Assembly (NCBI RefSeq): GCF_000217715.1 | Contig: NC_015666.1 | Coordinates: 2,120,270-2,184,269 of the forward strand | DNA length: 64,000 nucleotides | Reading direction: 5' to 3' | Origin: Halopiger xanaduensis SH-6 | GTDB lineage: Archaea; Halobacteriota; Halobacteria; Halobacteriales; Natrialbaceae | Part shown: positions 19,154 through 27,124 of the stretch, one piece after another | Numbering within the stretch: the stretch's first letter is position 1 | How the letters are laid out: every line of letters begins with the position of its first letter | Notes under the pieces: generated by a model | What the model saw: only the letters and a program-made list of their open reading frames with translations | The model's database searches: none | Told to the model about the DNA's origin: nothing | Made by a program: the position numbers and the translations under genes

Positions 19154-20341
19154 CTACACCTGATCGGGGAGTTTGTCCCGCTCGGCTTCCAGGTCGGACG
19201 TCGGCAGCGTGATGTAGTTCTCGTCCTCGACGAACACCTGCTGGCCGAATTCGGTCAGGAACATGTTGAGGAACGCGGCCTCGCGCATGTCCGTTCCCTC
19301 CGGCGTGTCGTCGGTGATCGTCGTGTACATGTGGAGGTCGCGGTTCAGCGGATACTCGGCGTCGTAAATGGTGTTCTCGGCGTCGGGATCCGGCTCGTAG
19401 ACGGTGCCGTCGAAGTCGATGGCGACCGCCTGAATGCCCGATCCCGCGAACGCCAGCGCCATGTAGCCGATCGCGTTGTCGTTGTCCTGGAGGACCTGCT
19501 GGACCTGCTGGTTCTGGCCGAGGCGGGTGTCGACGTCCATCTCCGCGTCGGCGTCGCCGAGCATGTTCAGTCGGAAGGTGGTGTCGGTTCCCGAACCCTC
19601 GGCGCGGCCGACCACGTAGATTTCCTGGTCGGGACCGCCGACCTCGCTCCAGTTGGCGATGTCCCCCTGGTAGATCCCGCGGATCTCCTCGCCGGTGAGC
19701 TGCTCGACGCCGGCGTCGTAGACCTCCTGGCTGACGAAGACCGGCTGGCCGTCGCGGCCGACGACGTGGTCGACGTAGTTCTCGTCGCGCTCCTCCTCGC
19801 TGATATCGAGCTCCGCCGTGATCGGCCCCGAGGAGTTACCGATGTCGACGAGCCCGTCGCGGACGGCCTCACAACCGGTTCCGGAGTGGCTCAGCGCGAC
19901 CTGCGTGCTGAACGGCGGGTTCGACCGCTCGCCGGTTTCCTCGAAGCCGTACAGGCCCGCGAAGTAGTCGGCGATGTTCTTGTCGGTCTCGATCTGGTCC
20001 CAGCCGGGAACCGACGACTCGTCGTTGGAACCCCAGTATTCGCCGTCGGACGGCGGCGCGTTGGAGTTCCAGTAGGAACTCCCCGTGTTCGAGATGGGGT
20101 ACACCGTCGAGGACCCCTCGGCGCTCAGCGTGCTCGGGTTCGACGATCCCCCGTCGCCGTTGCCATTGCCGTTGCCGTCGCCGTTCCCGTTTCCATTGCC
20201 GTTTCCGTTACCGCTTTCATTTCCGTTCCCGCCGCCGCTACTGCTACACCCAGCGAGTCCAGCCGCCCCCACGGTAGCAGATGCCAGTAGGTATTTTCGA
20301 CGTGATACGCCGCCAGCCTGGCGCTCCGAATCGTTTGACAT
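19154..20341 (-). CDS. pstS: Phosphate-binding lipoprotein PstS
   Basis: 395 residues from ATG at 20341 (a GTG directly before it is not needed). Tat lipoprotein signal SRRKYLLAS with lipobox Cys32. A striking Asn/Gly/Asp repeat linker (about residues 38-67) tethers the binding domain. Phosphate loops match PstS: SAEGSSTVYP (73-82), SHSGTGCEAVRDG (151-163), NSSGPI (169-174), GRAEGSGTDTT (245-255). It captures phosphate outside the cell for PstCAB. The first gene of the operon, with its own TATA box and an upstream inverted repeat. Confidence 0.96.
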   Translation of the reverse strand: MSNDSERQAGGVSRRKYLLASATVGAAGLAGCSSSGGGNGNESGNGNGNGNGNGDGNGNGNGDGGSSNPSTLSAEGSSTVYPISNTGSSYWNSNAPPSDGEYWGSNDESSVPGWDQIETDKNIADYFAGLYGFEETGERSNPPFSTQVALSHSGTGCEAVRDGLVDIGNSSGPITAELDISEEERDENYVDHVVGRDGQPVFVSQEVYDAGVEQLTGEEIRGIYQGDIANWSEVGGPDQEIYVVGRAEGSGTDTTFRLNMLGDADAEMDVDTRLGQNQQVQQVLQDNDNAIGYMALAFAGSGIQAVAIDFDGTVYEPDPDAENTIYDAEYPLNRDLHMYTTITDDTPEGTDMREAAFLNMFLTEFGQQVFVEDENYITLPTSDLEAERDKLPDQV

Positions 20342-20374
20342 CACCTGAGTTGAGACATGACGTCATTAAACGGG

Positions 20375-20382
20375 TTTATAAT
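20375..20382 (-). promoter_or_regulatory. TATA box of the pst operon
   Basis: On the minus strand the bases read ATTATAAA, with the centre 38 nt before the pstS ATG. Transcription would begin roughly ten bases before the start codon, giving a very short leader, common in haloarchaea. Confidence 0.6.
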
Positions 20383-20414
20383 AGCAGTATGATCGAATAC
20401 TGATTCCCCTGTGA

Positions 20415-20435
20415 TAACAGTGCGAGAGACTGTAA
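20415..20435 (-). promoter_or_regulatory. Inverted repeat upstream of pstS, candidate phosphate-response operator
   Basis: The arms TAACAGT (20415-20421) and ACTGTAA (20429-20435) are inverted with one mismatch, separated by seven bases. It lies about 33 bp upstream of the TATA box, the position from which an archaeal activator would work. The AbrB-PhoU protein in this window is an obvious candidate binder. This is inference from position and symmetry only. Confidence 0.4.
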
Positions 20436-20532
20436 CAGGATATCGGTACGTTCTGATATGTATCAATATGTAGTTCCCCTTCTCGAGAATCGGACCGGCG
20501 ACTCTCCAGGCGGCCGGGATCGGGGTTGGATT

Positions 20533-20550
20533 GGGTTGGGTTGGGTCGGG
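20533..20550 (+). other. G-quadruplex motif: four GGG tracts with two-base loops
   Basis: Four GGG runs at 20533, 20538, 20543 and 20548, with loops TT, TT and TC, preceded by a further GGGG at 20522. Two-base loops favour a stable parallel quadruplex. It sits in the gap between the metallophosphoesterase 3' end and the pst promoter. The surrounding gap (20342-20636) holds the pst promoter elements and no gene. Confidence 0.6.
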
Positions 20551-20636
20551 TCCGAGGCCAGAACGGATAAGGATGGCGATAGAGGCGAACCGCGAACGAG
20601 CCGAACGGACTGGCTCCCGACTTTCCGCTGCGTGAC

Positions 20637-21620
20637 TCAGCCGGCCAGCGCAGCGTCGTCCAGCTGCGTCGGCTCGTAGAGCAGCGGCAGGCTCGCCAGC
20701 GTGTTCTCGGTGATCCCGAGCACCGCCCGCCAGAACGGCGGTCCGTCGGCGGCCAGGTCGTACGCCTCCGCCCGGCCCGTCTCGGTCGCGTGCGAGACCA
20801 ACCAGACGTTCGTCCCCGTCTCGTCGATCTCGAGGAGGCAGTACGCCTGCGGGAACGACGCGATCGCCGGCGCGATGAGCTGGCACAGCCCGTTTCGTCT
20901 GACCAACGACGGCAGGTGGTGGTGGCCGGTGACGACCAGCGAGACCCCGTGGCGCTCGAGGAGCGATCGAACGCGACCGCGATCGCGCATCGTGAACGCG
21001 CGCCAGGGATCCGCGTGACAGAGCGGGTCGGTTACGACCGGCAGCGGGTTGTGGTGGCAGGTGACGATCGGGACCGATGCGTCCGCGAGCCGGTCGTCGA
21101 GCCACTCCAGCTGAGCCGACGAGAGGCGCCCGCGGTGCGTTTCGGCGTACGGCCCGTCCGGGCCGGCTGCGCTGTTGAGCACGAGGAGGTCGATCCCGCC
21201 GACCTCGCGGTGGAACGGGAACGACGTCGCTCCGTACCGCTTCCCAAAGGCCGTCGCCGACGGACACCGGTGGTCGTCGTCGCACTTCTGGAGGTCGTGG
21301 TTCCCCGGCGTCGCGATGAACGGCCGCTCAAGTTCCTCGAGCAGGGCGTCGACGCGGTCGTAGTTCCAGGGCTCGCCGTCCTTCGTGAGGTCGCCGGGGA
21401 AGAGCACGAGGTCGACCGCGCGCTCGTTGACGTCGTCGATGACGGCCCGGAGCCGCTGTTCGGTCCGGTGGAAGACGCGGTAGGTCCCCTGCGACCGGGT
21501 TGCGATATGGGGGTCGCCGACCACCGCGAGCGTCGTCGCCCGCTCGGATCGAGGCTCCTCGAGCCGGCCGAGGAGCACTCGGTCGCCGACGTCGGCGAGG
21601 CCGTACTCGTCGCCCGTCAT
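20637..21620 (-). CDS. Calcineurin-like metallophosphoesterase
   Basis: 327 residues from ATG at 21620. The dimetal motifs are in order: VVGDPH (34-39), FPGDLT, TPGNHD, VTCHHN and VTGHHH. This is the class III nucleotide phosphodiesterase/CpdA arrangement. It could hydrolyse cyclic nucleotides, nucleotides or other phosphodiesters; substrate not determinable. No signal peptide, so cytoplasmic. It lies upstream of the pst operon on the same strand, which fits a phosphate-scavenging theme, but it is separated from pstS by nearly 300 bp and has its own stop. Confidence 0.85.
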   Translation of the reverse strand: MTGDEYGLADVGDRVLLGRLEEPRSERATTLAVVGDPHIATRSQGTYRVFHRTEQRLRAVIDDVNERAVDLVLFPGDLTKDGEPWNYDRVDALLEELERPFIATPGNHDLQKCDDDHRCPSATAFGKRYGATSFPFHREVGGIDLLVLNSAAGPDGPYAETHRGRLSSAQLEWLDDRLADASVPIVTCHHNPLPVVTDPLCHADPWRAFTMRDRGRVRSLLERHGVSLVVTGHHHLPSLVRRNGLCQLIAPAIASFPQAYCLLEIDETGTNVWLVSHATETGRAEAYDLAADGPPFWRAVLGITENTLASLPLLYEPTQLDDAALAG

Positions 21621-21925
21621 CGTCCCGCGCCCCGATCGGTCGACGGTCGATCGGCGACGGGGTTAGAACCGCGCCGTCGGTTCGCGCGCCGAAACGCACA
21701 GGGGGATCGTCGATACATACCGCGGTTCACGACCCCGTTTAAAAATAATATTTATATGAGAGGTACGTGGCCGGCCGTACTCGAGCACGGGTGTCGAACC
21801 GACTACGAACCGAAACAGAGGGGCACGGAGTTCGATCGAGCCGTACGTAGCAGTACGTGCGGGGCTTGGCGATTCGTAGCGCTCCTAGCAACTGACTTGT
21901 GGCGAGTCGTCGTGGCCCCAATCGA
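21621..21925. other. Intergenic region with AT-rich promoter-like tract
   Basis: No gene seen. A run of about 20 A/T bases at 21738-21757, unusual in this GC-rich DNA, includes possible TATA boxes in either direction for the divergent metallophosphoesterase and zinc-finger genes. A small inverted repeat ACGTA/TACGT with a four-base spacer lies at 21845-21858. Confidence 0.5.
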
Positions 21926-22204
21926 ATGGCTCCCGACTCCGTCTCCGCCCCGGTCCGAACTCCCGACACGACCGCCGACCGAGAGGACGCGCCCGACGAC
22001 GGCCCGCGCGACGCCCGGTCCGCCCCCGTCGCACGGCGCGAGTCGCTCGAGCGGACGCACGCCTGCCCGCTGTGTGGCTACACCGACGACACCAGAGACA
22101 GCGTGTTCACGCACCTCCAGCTCAGCCACCGGAAACGAGCGATCAGCAGCGCCCTCCTCGAGGCCCACGCGAGCGCCGGCGCCGGTGCTTCCGGCCACGA
22201 GTAA
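21926..22204 (+). CDS. Small C2H2 zinc-finger protein
   Basis: 92 residues from ATG at 21926 (a GTG 27 nt upstream is in frame). One classical finger near the middle: CPLCGY, then 12 residues between the second Cys and HLQLSH, giving Cys-x2-Cys-x12-His-x4-His. The flanks are disordered. Single-finger proteins of this size are abundant in haloarchaea and are presumed small regulators or interaction modules. No operon partner. Confidence 0.7.
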   Translation: MAPDSVSAPVRTPDTTADREDAPDDGPRDARSAPVARRESLERTHACPLCGYTDDTRDSVFTHLQLSHRKRAISSALLEAHASAGAGASGHE

Positions 22205-22275
22205 CGACTGCAACTGGAATCCCCGGTGACGCGACGATAGTCCGCCGTCCGGCGACTGCGTCCCCACCCGACCCG

Positions 22276-23283
22276 CTACGATTCTGACCCACCGAACGGA
22301 TGTGCCGTCGATTCGCGCTCGAGCAACTGTTCGAGCGACCGATCCACGGCAGCCGTCCCGCGTTCGATACCAGCCCCGAGATCGGCGATCGCGGCGAGAA
22401 TCGGATACGTGTGCTCGCAGTCCCCGTAGAAGTAGTCCTCGAGTGTCCCGGCGTTGCCGAGCACGTACTCCTGGCGCCGCCGCTGCAGCGCGGTCTGGCG
22501 CTCGGTCGCGAGGTCGTCGCACCGCTCGCGAAGGCTTTCCAGGCGATCCCGCGTCAGCCGGAGCGCGTTGAACTCCAGTTGCGCCAGCGGCTGCTCGAGC
22601 AGCGACTGCAGGTCCTCACAGACGTCGGTCAGTTCGCGATCGGCGTCGTCGACGGCCTCCCGTTCGGTCTCGACGCGCTCGCGGAGTTGGGCCCGATTCT
22701 CGACGACCTGTTCCGCCGCGGTCACGAGCGACCGCTGCAACCGCGGGTGCAGCTGCGCGTGCTGCTCGAGCGCCGCCGCCTGCTCCTCGCTGAACTCCTC
22801 GGCGATGCTCTCGAGCCAGGTGTCGTCGTACAGGTCGTCGTAGTGGGGAACGCTCATCACCGTCTCGACGTACGCGTCCCGGACCTGCGAGAGTCCCTCG
22901 GACGGTCGACTGTGCAGCGTGGTGCCCGTCGTTCCGGTTCCGACGCCGCCGGCACCGGCGGCTCCGGTGCCGATTCCAGCGCCGAGCCCTGTACCAGCGG
23001 TGGGAGCGGTTGCTCGGGGCGCCGCCGTCTCGAGCGCTGCGACGCGTCGCTGGAACCGCTCGAACGCGCGTTGCTCGACGGTCAGTTGTCGATCCTCCCG
23101 CTCGAGGACCTCGCGCGCCGTCGCGAGCGGCTCGCGTATCTCAGGGGCGGCCGGCGCCTCGAGCGTCCCGGGCGACTCGGCGGATCCGCGATCACGGTCG
23201 CGATCCCGATCCCGATCGGGATTGCGGTCGCAGTCGGTGGTCGGTGTCGGGGACACGGTATGCGGTGCTCGCGGGCTAACCAC
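22276..23283 (-). CDS. Haloarchaeal coiled-coil protein, DUF7260-like
   Basis: 335 residues with GTG start at 23283; a second GTG at 23256 is also possible. An N-terminal disordered part includes an Arg-Asp dipeptide run (RDRDRDRDRD), then a helical region, a Gly/Thr-rich linker (about residues 95-120) and a helical body containing VRDAYVETVMSVPHYDDLYDD and long Glu/Arg coiled coils. The ending DYFYGDCEHTYPILAAIADL is characteristic. It resembles the haloarchaeal DUF7260 family, from memory. Function unknown; no membrane span. Confidence 0.65.
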   Translation of the reverse strand: MVSPRAPHTVSPTPTTDCDRNPDRDRDRDRDRGSAESPGTLEAPAAPEIREPLATAREVLEREDRQLTVEQRAFERFQRRVAALETAAPRATAPTAGTGLGAGIGTGAAGAGGVGTGTTGTTLHSRPSEGLSQVRDAYVETVMSVPHYDDLYDDTWLESIAEEFSEEQAAALEQHAQLHPRLQRSLVTAAEQVVENRAQLRERVETEREAVDDADRELTDVCEDLQSLLEQPLAQLEFNALRLTRDRLESLRERCDDLATERQTALQRRRQEYVLGNAGTLEDYFYGDCEHTYPILAAIADLGAGIERGTAAVDRSLEQLLERESTAHPFGGSES

Positions 23284-23562
23284 CGTAAAGCCATCTAGTA
23301 GGATTCGTGTCGGCTACGTTCGGGACCGTAGCCGACTGTAGAACCACGAACGCGAGCTACGTACGGTCGGCCGCCTGAACTGGTCGACCGCGCCCTCCCA
23401 GATCCGGCGACTAGAGGCGCGTGTCGGGCGCGCGTCGACTCACAGCCCGTACGGACGCGACGACAGTGAGCAGTAGCTCTCAATACCACAATTAGCAGCG
23501 GCTTTGTAGGCTTCTGGTGTGGGTTGATCTACGGCGTCTTCGACGTCGACGTTTCGAAAGCC

Positions 23563-23796
23563 ATGACGGACTCAACGAGCGAATACGATTCCGACAGCGT
23601 CCGACAGCGACTGCAGACGGCGGCCCGGTACCCGCCTCGATCGCAGTCGATCGACCTCGAGTCCATCGTCGTCCGGTACGAGGACCGCACCGATCGGTGT
23701 ACGATCACGCCCCGGGAGTGTCCCGATTCGGAGCGGCTCACGACCTGGCTCTCGGCGGACATCGACGCGTTCGTCGAACTCGAACAGCTGCGCTAG
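23563..23796 (+). CDS. Small haloarchaeal protein, DUF7511-like
   Basis: 77 residues from ATG at 23563; an in-frame TTG 39 nt upstream is less likely. The conserved core is YEDRTDRCTITPRECPDSE followed by LTTWLSADIDAFVELEQLR. This pattern matches a short haloarchaeal family of unknown function. Cys pair C-x6-C. No neighbours in an operon. Confidence 0.65.
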   Translation: MTDSTSEYDSDSVRQRLQTAARYPPRSQSIDLESIVVRYEDRTDRCTITPRECPDSERLTTWLSADIDAFVELEQLR

Positions 23797-23889
23797 TCGA
23801 CTCTCGTCGCGATCAAGTGGCTGTACGGCTGCGAGGAGGCTCCGGACTGCGAGACGAACGCGAGCGGTCGGCGTCGAAATCCCGGTCGG

Positions 23890-24318
23890 TTACTTCAATC
23901 GCTCCTGCAAGAACGACGGATGCGCGGCGGTCACGCCCTCGATCTCCATGAGGTCCTCGGAGATGATCTCGCCCAGCGAGTCGCCGTCTTCGGCGCGCAC
24001 CTCGGCCATCAGCATGTGGTCGCCGCTGGAACTGTACAGCGCTTCGATCTGGTCTAGGTCCTTCAGCGCCTTCGTCGCCTCGACGTAGCGTTCGCTCGAG
24101 ACGTCGATCCCGACCATCGCGATGGTCTTGCTCGAGAGCTTCTTCGGGTCGATGTCGGCGGAGTAGCCGACGATGACGCCCTCCTCTTCGAGTTGGTTGA
24201 TGTACTTGCGGACCGTCGGCTTCGACACCCCCGCCCGCTCGGCAATGTCGGCGTACGAGGCCTGTGCATCCTCTTCGAGAACCTCGAGGATGCGATCTTC
24301 CGTAGCCTGGGTACTCAT
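23890..24318 (-). CDS. Lrp/AsnC-family transcriptional regulator
   Basis: 142 residues from ATG at 24318. N-terminal winged helix with DIAERAGVSKPTVRKYINQL recognition helix (about 23-42), followed by the RAM ligand-binding domain (KTIAMVGIDVSSERY, SGDHMLMAEVRA). It ends AAHPSFLQERLK. Probably a feast/famine-type regulator that is sensitive to amino acids or another metabolite. Lrp proteins often autoregulate. Confidence 0.92.
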   Translation of the reverse strand: MSTQATEDRILEVLEEDAQASYADIAERAGVSKPTVRKYINQLEEEGVIVGYSADIDPKKLSSKTIAMVGIDVSSERYVEATKALKDLDQIEALYSSSGDHMLMAEVRAEDGDSLGEIISEDLMEIEGVTAAHPSFLQERLK

Positions 24319-24341
24319 GTTAGTGTCTTTTGCTCCGGCGG

Positions 24342-24350
24342 AAAAATATC
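24342..24350 (-). promoter_or_regulatory. TATA box of the Lrp-family gene
   Basis: Minus strand reads GATATTTTTC within 24341-24350, 24-32 nt before the ATG at 24318, so the transcript is likely near-leaderless. A GTATAC palindrome at 24355-24360, flanked by CTTTT on one side and GAAAA on the other, lies next to it and could be an autoregulatory site. Confidence 0.45.
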
Positions 24351-24482
24351 TTTTGTATACGAAAACGTCGGATCGGCTATCGGAAGCTGACTCGAGATCG
24401 GCGATAAACGGCCTCGATACGACGGCTGGCCGCGTAATCGCCGGACTTATTCGCCCGCTGCTCGCAGGTCGGCACGTTCCGA

Positions 24483-24806
24483 ATGGTCGATCCGAGTTAC
24501 GTCAGTGGCGCCGTCTGGTTCGTCTGCGGGTTCGCGATCCTCTATCTCGGCTACCTGATCGGGATCCGCGGCCGGGCCGAGTTGCACGCGGACTACGACG
24601 AGTCGAGCGGCGTCGATCCGGCCTACGTCTCGCGGTGGGTCGGCGCGACGGCGCTGCTGATGGGGACGTTGGTCGTCCTCTACGCGATTCGCGAGGTCCG
24701 CTACGGCTTTCAGCCCGCCGCGCTCGGCGGCCTCCTCGTCGCGCTGCTGGTGTTGAGTTACGTCACGAAGCTTATCGCGCGCGGGGTCGGCTCTCGCCAG
24801 TCGTAG
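24483..24806 (+). CDS. Small three-helix membrane protein
   Basis: 107 residues from ATG. Hydrophobic helices at about 7-27 (GAVWFVCGFAILYLGYLIG), 50-70 (VGATALLMGTLVVLYAI) and 78-98 (AALGGLLVALLVLSYV). Charged loops lie between. It lacks any recognisable domain; similar tiny membrane proteins in haloarchaea are uncharacterised. Divergent from the Lrp gene with about 165 bp between starts. Confidence 0.6.
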   Translation: MVDPSYVSGAVWFVCGFAILYLGYLIGIRGRAELHADYDESSGVDPAYVSRWVGATALLMGTLVVLYAIREVRYGFQPAALGGLLVALLVLSYVTKLIARGVGSRQS

Positions 24807-24907
24807 AGTCGTAGCGCAGAACCCGAGCGCTCGCTCGAGTCCGCCGGTCGCTCGAGGCGCGGCCCCTCCCGCATCGGTTTAGCGCCGCGGTTCGATCGAA
24901 ACCGAGT

Positions 24908-26017
24908 TCATTCCCGATCGTCGGCTATCGTATCCGCAGCCGCATCTGTAGCCGTCTCCGTATTTGCGTCCGCATCCTCGTCGATCGTCGCGCCACCGGA
25001 ATCGTCGCCCTCGAGGTCCGATGTGACGTCCGAGGCGGGCGTGGAGCGGGAGTCGGAGCCGGGTCCGAAGAGATCGGTTCTGGCACACTCGCTGCAGTAA
25101 TAATTGTGCTCCATCGCGTGGGTCCGGACGGGCAATCCCGCGACGACCGTCTCGTCCCGGCGACGGCGAACGAGACCGCCGTCGAACGGCTCGTTGCAGA
25201 CGACGCAGCGTTCGCCGTCGGCTTCGCTGGCTTCGTCGGGCCCGACGACTCGGTGATCCACGGTTCGCTTCCGTCCGAAATCGGTGATCCCGTGGCGGCG
25301 TTTGAACCGTCGCCTGAACGCCGGGGCGACGTAGAGTCCGACGGCGGCGAATGCGAGCCCGATGAGGCCGGAAACGATCGCGCCGTTGAGAAGCGCTACG
25401 AGCGACAACACGGCGCCGACGAACAGGAACGTCGCCGTCATCACGTACGCCGACCCCGTCGATATCCGTTCGGAGGCAGCCGTCGACGAATCGCGTCCCC
25501 GACCCGGACCGTTCGCGGGCGGCGTGTACCGATCGTCGACGGAGAGGTGGCGCTGCTCGGCGCGCTCCGAGTAGTGGTACCAGCCGTACAGGAGATTCCC
25601 GACGCCGCCCGTGGTAAGCAGTAGGACGACGTGGACGGGGATCGACCCGATATCCCGATCGACGAGGACGACGCGGTCTCCGTAATCGTGCTGGAGCTCC
25701 CACCCCGCGTCGAGGTGTCGCTGAATGCGTCGCTCGAACGCTCGGCGTGCCTGTCGCTGCCGGCTCGAGTCCGATCGCGGTCTCGACTGCCGAGATGGAC
25801 GTGTCGCGTCACTTTCGACGCCCTTCCGTGGCGTCCCGCAGTTCGAGCAGAACTCGTCGTCGCGCTCGAAGGCTTCCCCGCACGACGAACAGTACGCTGG
25901 TTCCACCGTCCCCAGTTCCACCCCACAGTGGAGACAGAAGTTCGCGTCGGGCGGCACGGTCGCTCCGCAGTCGGGACACGGGGGCCGACTCGATGCCGAC
26001 GAGTTTCCGGGGGACAC
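24908..26017 (-). CDS. Zinc-ribbon membrane protein
   Basis: 369 residues, GTG start at 26017. Two zinc ribbons at the N-terminus: C14/C17/C28/C31 and C43/C46/C57/C60. A helical basic segment precedes two or three membrane helices (VHVVLLLTTGGVGNLLYGWY; SAYVMTATFLFVGAVLSLVALL; IVSGLIGLAFAAVGLYV). A further Cys cluster lies in the C-terminal cytoplasmic part (CVVC, later CSEC). The tail is acidic and Thr-rich. A membrane-anchored metal-binding protein; function unknown. Confidence 0.65.
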   Translation of the reverse strand: MSPGNSSASSRPPCPDCGATVPPDANFCLHCGVELGTVEPAYCSSCGEAFERDDEFCSNCGTPRKGVESDATRPSRQSRPRSDSSRQRQARRAFERRIQRHLDAGWELQHDYGDRVVLVDRDIGSIPVHVVLLLTTGGVGNLLYGWYHYSERAEQRHLSVDDRYTPPANGPGRGRDSSTAASERISTGSAYVMTATFLFVGAVLSLVALLNGAIVSGLIGLAFAAVGLYVAPAFRRRFKRRHGITDFGRKRTVDHRVVGPDEASEADGERCVVCNEPFDGGLVRRRRDETVVAGLPVRTHAMEHNYYCSECARTDLFGPGSDSRSTPASDVTSDLEGDDSGGATIDEDADANTETATDAAADTIADDRE

Positions 26018-26186
26018 GCCGAAACGTTCACTCCGCTATCATTTAGTAGTATACGGTTCGCCGAGTGGTGCGACTCGAGCAGTTCCCGGAGAGACGAGTT
26101 CGCGCGTGCCGACTCGGGCGGTTACGGCGAGAAAAAACGTCACGCAGCGGCCTCGAGTCTCGGAAGAGACCGGCGCCGTCGCGGCG

Positions 26187-27122
26187 TTACTTGTGACGGT
26201 CGAGCAGGTCGTAGCTGCGCTCCCACTCGGCGTCGTCGTCGAAGTACCGCTCGGCCAGCGGCTCGTCGGGCATCTCGCCGACGGCCTGCTTCTCCTGGGT
26301 GTAGGACGGGCGGTCCTCGTCGACGTAGTAGCGACCGGTCAGGACGGTCCCCTCGTTTAAGACGTCCTCGGTCTCGCGCATCATCTCGGCGGCTTCCTGC
26401 CGATCGTGGATGTCGTGCTCGTAGTCGTCCGACTCCTGGATGTCGATGTAGGGGACGTACTGTCGGGCGTCCTTGTTCCAGGTCGGACACTGGGTCAGGA
26501 AGTCGACGTGGGCGAAGCCGTCGTGTTCGATGGCCTCCTTGATGATCTCCTTGGCCTGGTTCGGGTTGACCGCGGCGGTGCGGGCGATGTAGCTCGCGCC
26601 GGCGGTCAGCGACTGCGAGAGCGGCCGGATCGGCGTCTTCGCGCTGCCCGAGGGCTGGGTCTTGGACTTGTGGCCCTTCGGGCTCGTCGGCGACGTCTGG
26701 CCCTTCGTCAGCCCGAAGATCTCGTTGTTGAACACGATGTAGGTCATATCGTGGTTCTCGCGGGCCGTGTGGATGAAGTGGTTCCCGCCGATCCCGTAGC
26801 CGTCGCCGTCGCCGCCGGCGGCGATGACCTCGAGGTCGGGGTTGGCCAGCTTCGCGGCGCGAGCCACGGGCAGCGAGCGGCCGTGGATCGTGTGGAAGCC
26901 GTAGGTGTCCAGGTAGCTGTTCAGCTTGCCCGAACAGCCGATCCCGGTGACGGTCAGCACTTCCTCGGGCGTCTTGCCGGCTTCCGGCAGCGCCTGCTTC
27001 AGCGACTTCAGGACGCCGAAGTCGCCACAGCCAGGACACCAGGTCGGCTGCGGTTCGACACCGGGGGTAAACTCGTCCCGGTCGATCTCTCGCTCCTCAC
27101 CGATTGCGTTGAATGCACTCAT
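26187..27122 (-). CDS. korB: 2-oxoacid:ferredoxin oxidoreductase beta subunit
   Basis: 311 residues from ATG at 27122. Thiamine pyrophosphate motif GGDGDGYGIGGNHF and NNEIFGLTKGQTSPT; Cys residues C29 and C32 (WCPGCGD), C63 (GIGCSGK) and one in TQCPTWN near 210 supply the iron-sulfur cluster. With the alpha subunit it decarboxylates a 2-oxoacid, most likely 2-oxoglutarate, to the acyl-CoA and reduces ferredoxin. It follows korA with only two bases between, so they form an operon. Confidence 0.92.
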   Translation of the reverse strand: MSAFNAIGEEREIDRDEFTPGVEPQPTWCPGCGDFGVLKSLKQALPEAGKTPEEVLTVTGIGCSGKLNSYLDTYGFHTIHGRSLPVARAAKLANPDLEVIAAGGDGDGYGIGGNHFIHTARENHDMTYIVFNNEIFGLTKGQTSPTSPKGHKSKTQPSGSAKTPIRPLSQSLTAGASYIARTAAVNPNQAKEIIKEAIEHDGFAHVDFLTQCPTWNKDARQYVPYIDIQESDDYEHDIHDRQEAAEMMRETEDVLNEGTVLTGRYYVDEDRPSYTQEKQAVGEMPDEPLAERYFDDDAEWERSYDLLDRHK

Positions 27123-27124
27123 TG

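Noticed and set aside
20637-21620. Reading the metallophosphoesterase as part of the pst operon
   Set aside because: It is 295 bp upstream of pstS, and pstS has its own TATA box, so they are probably separate transcripts.
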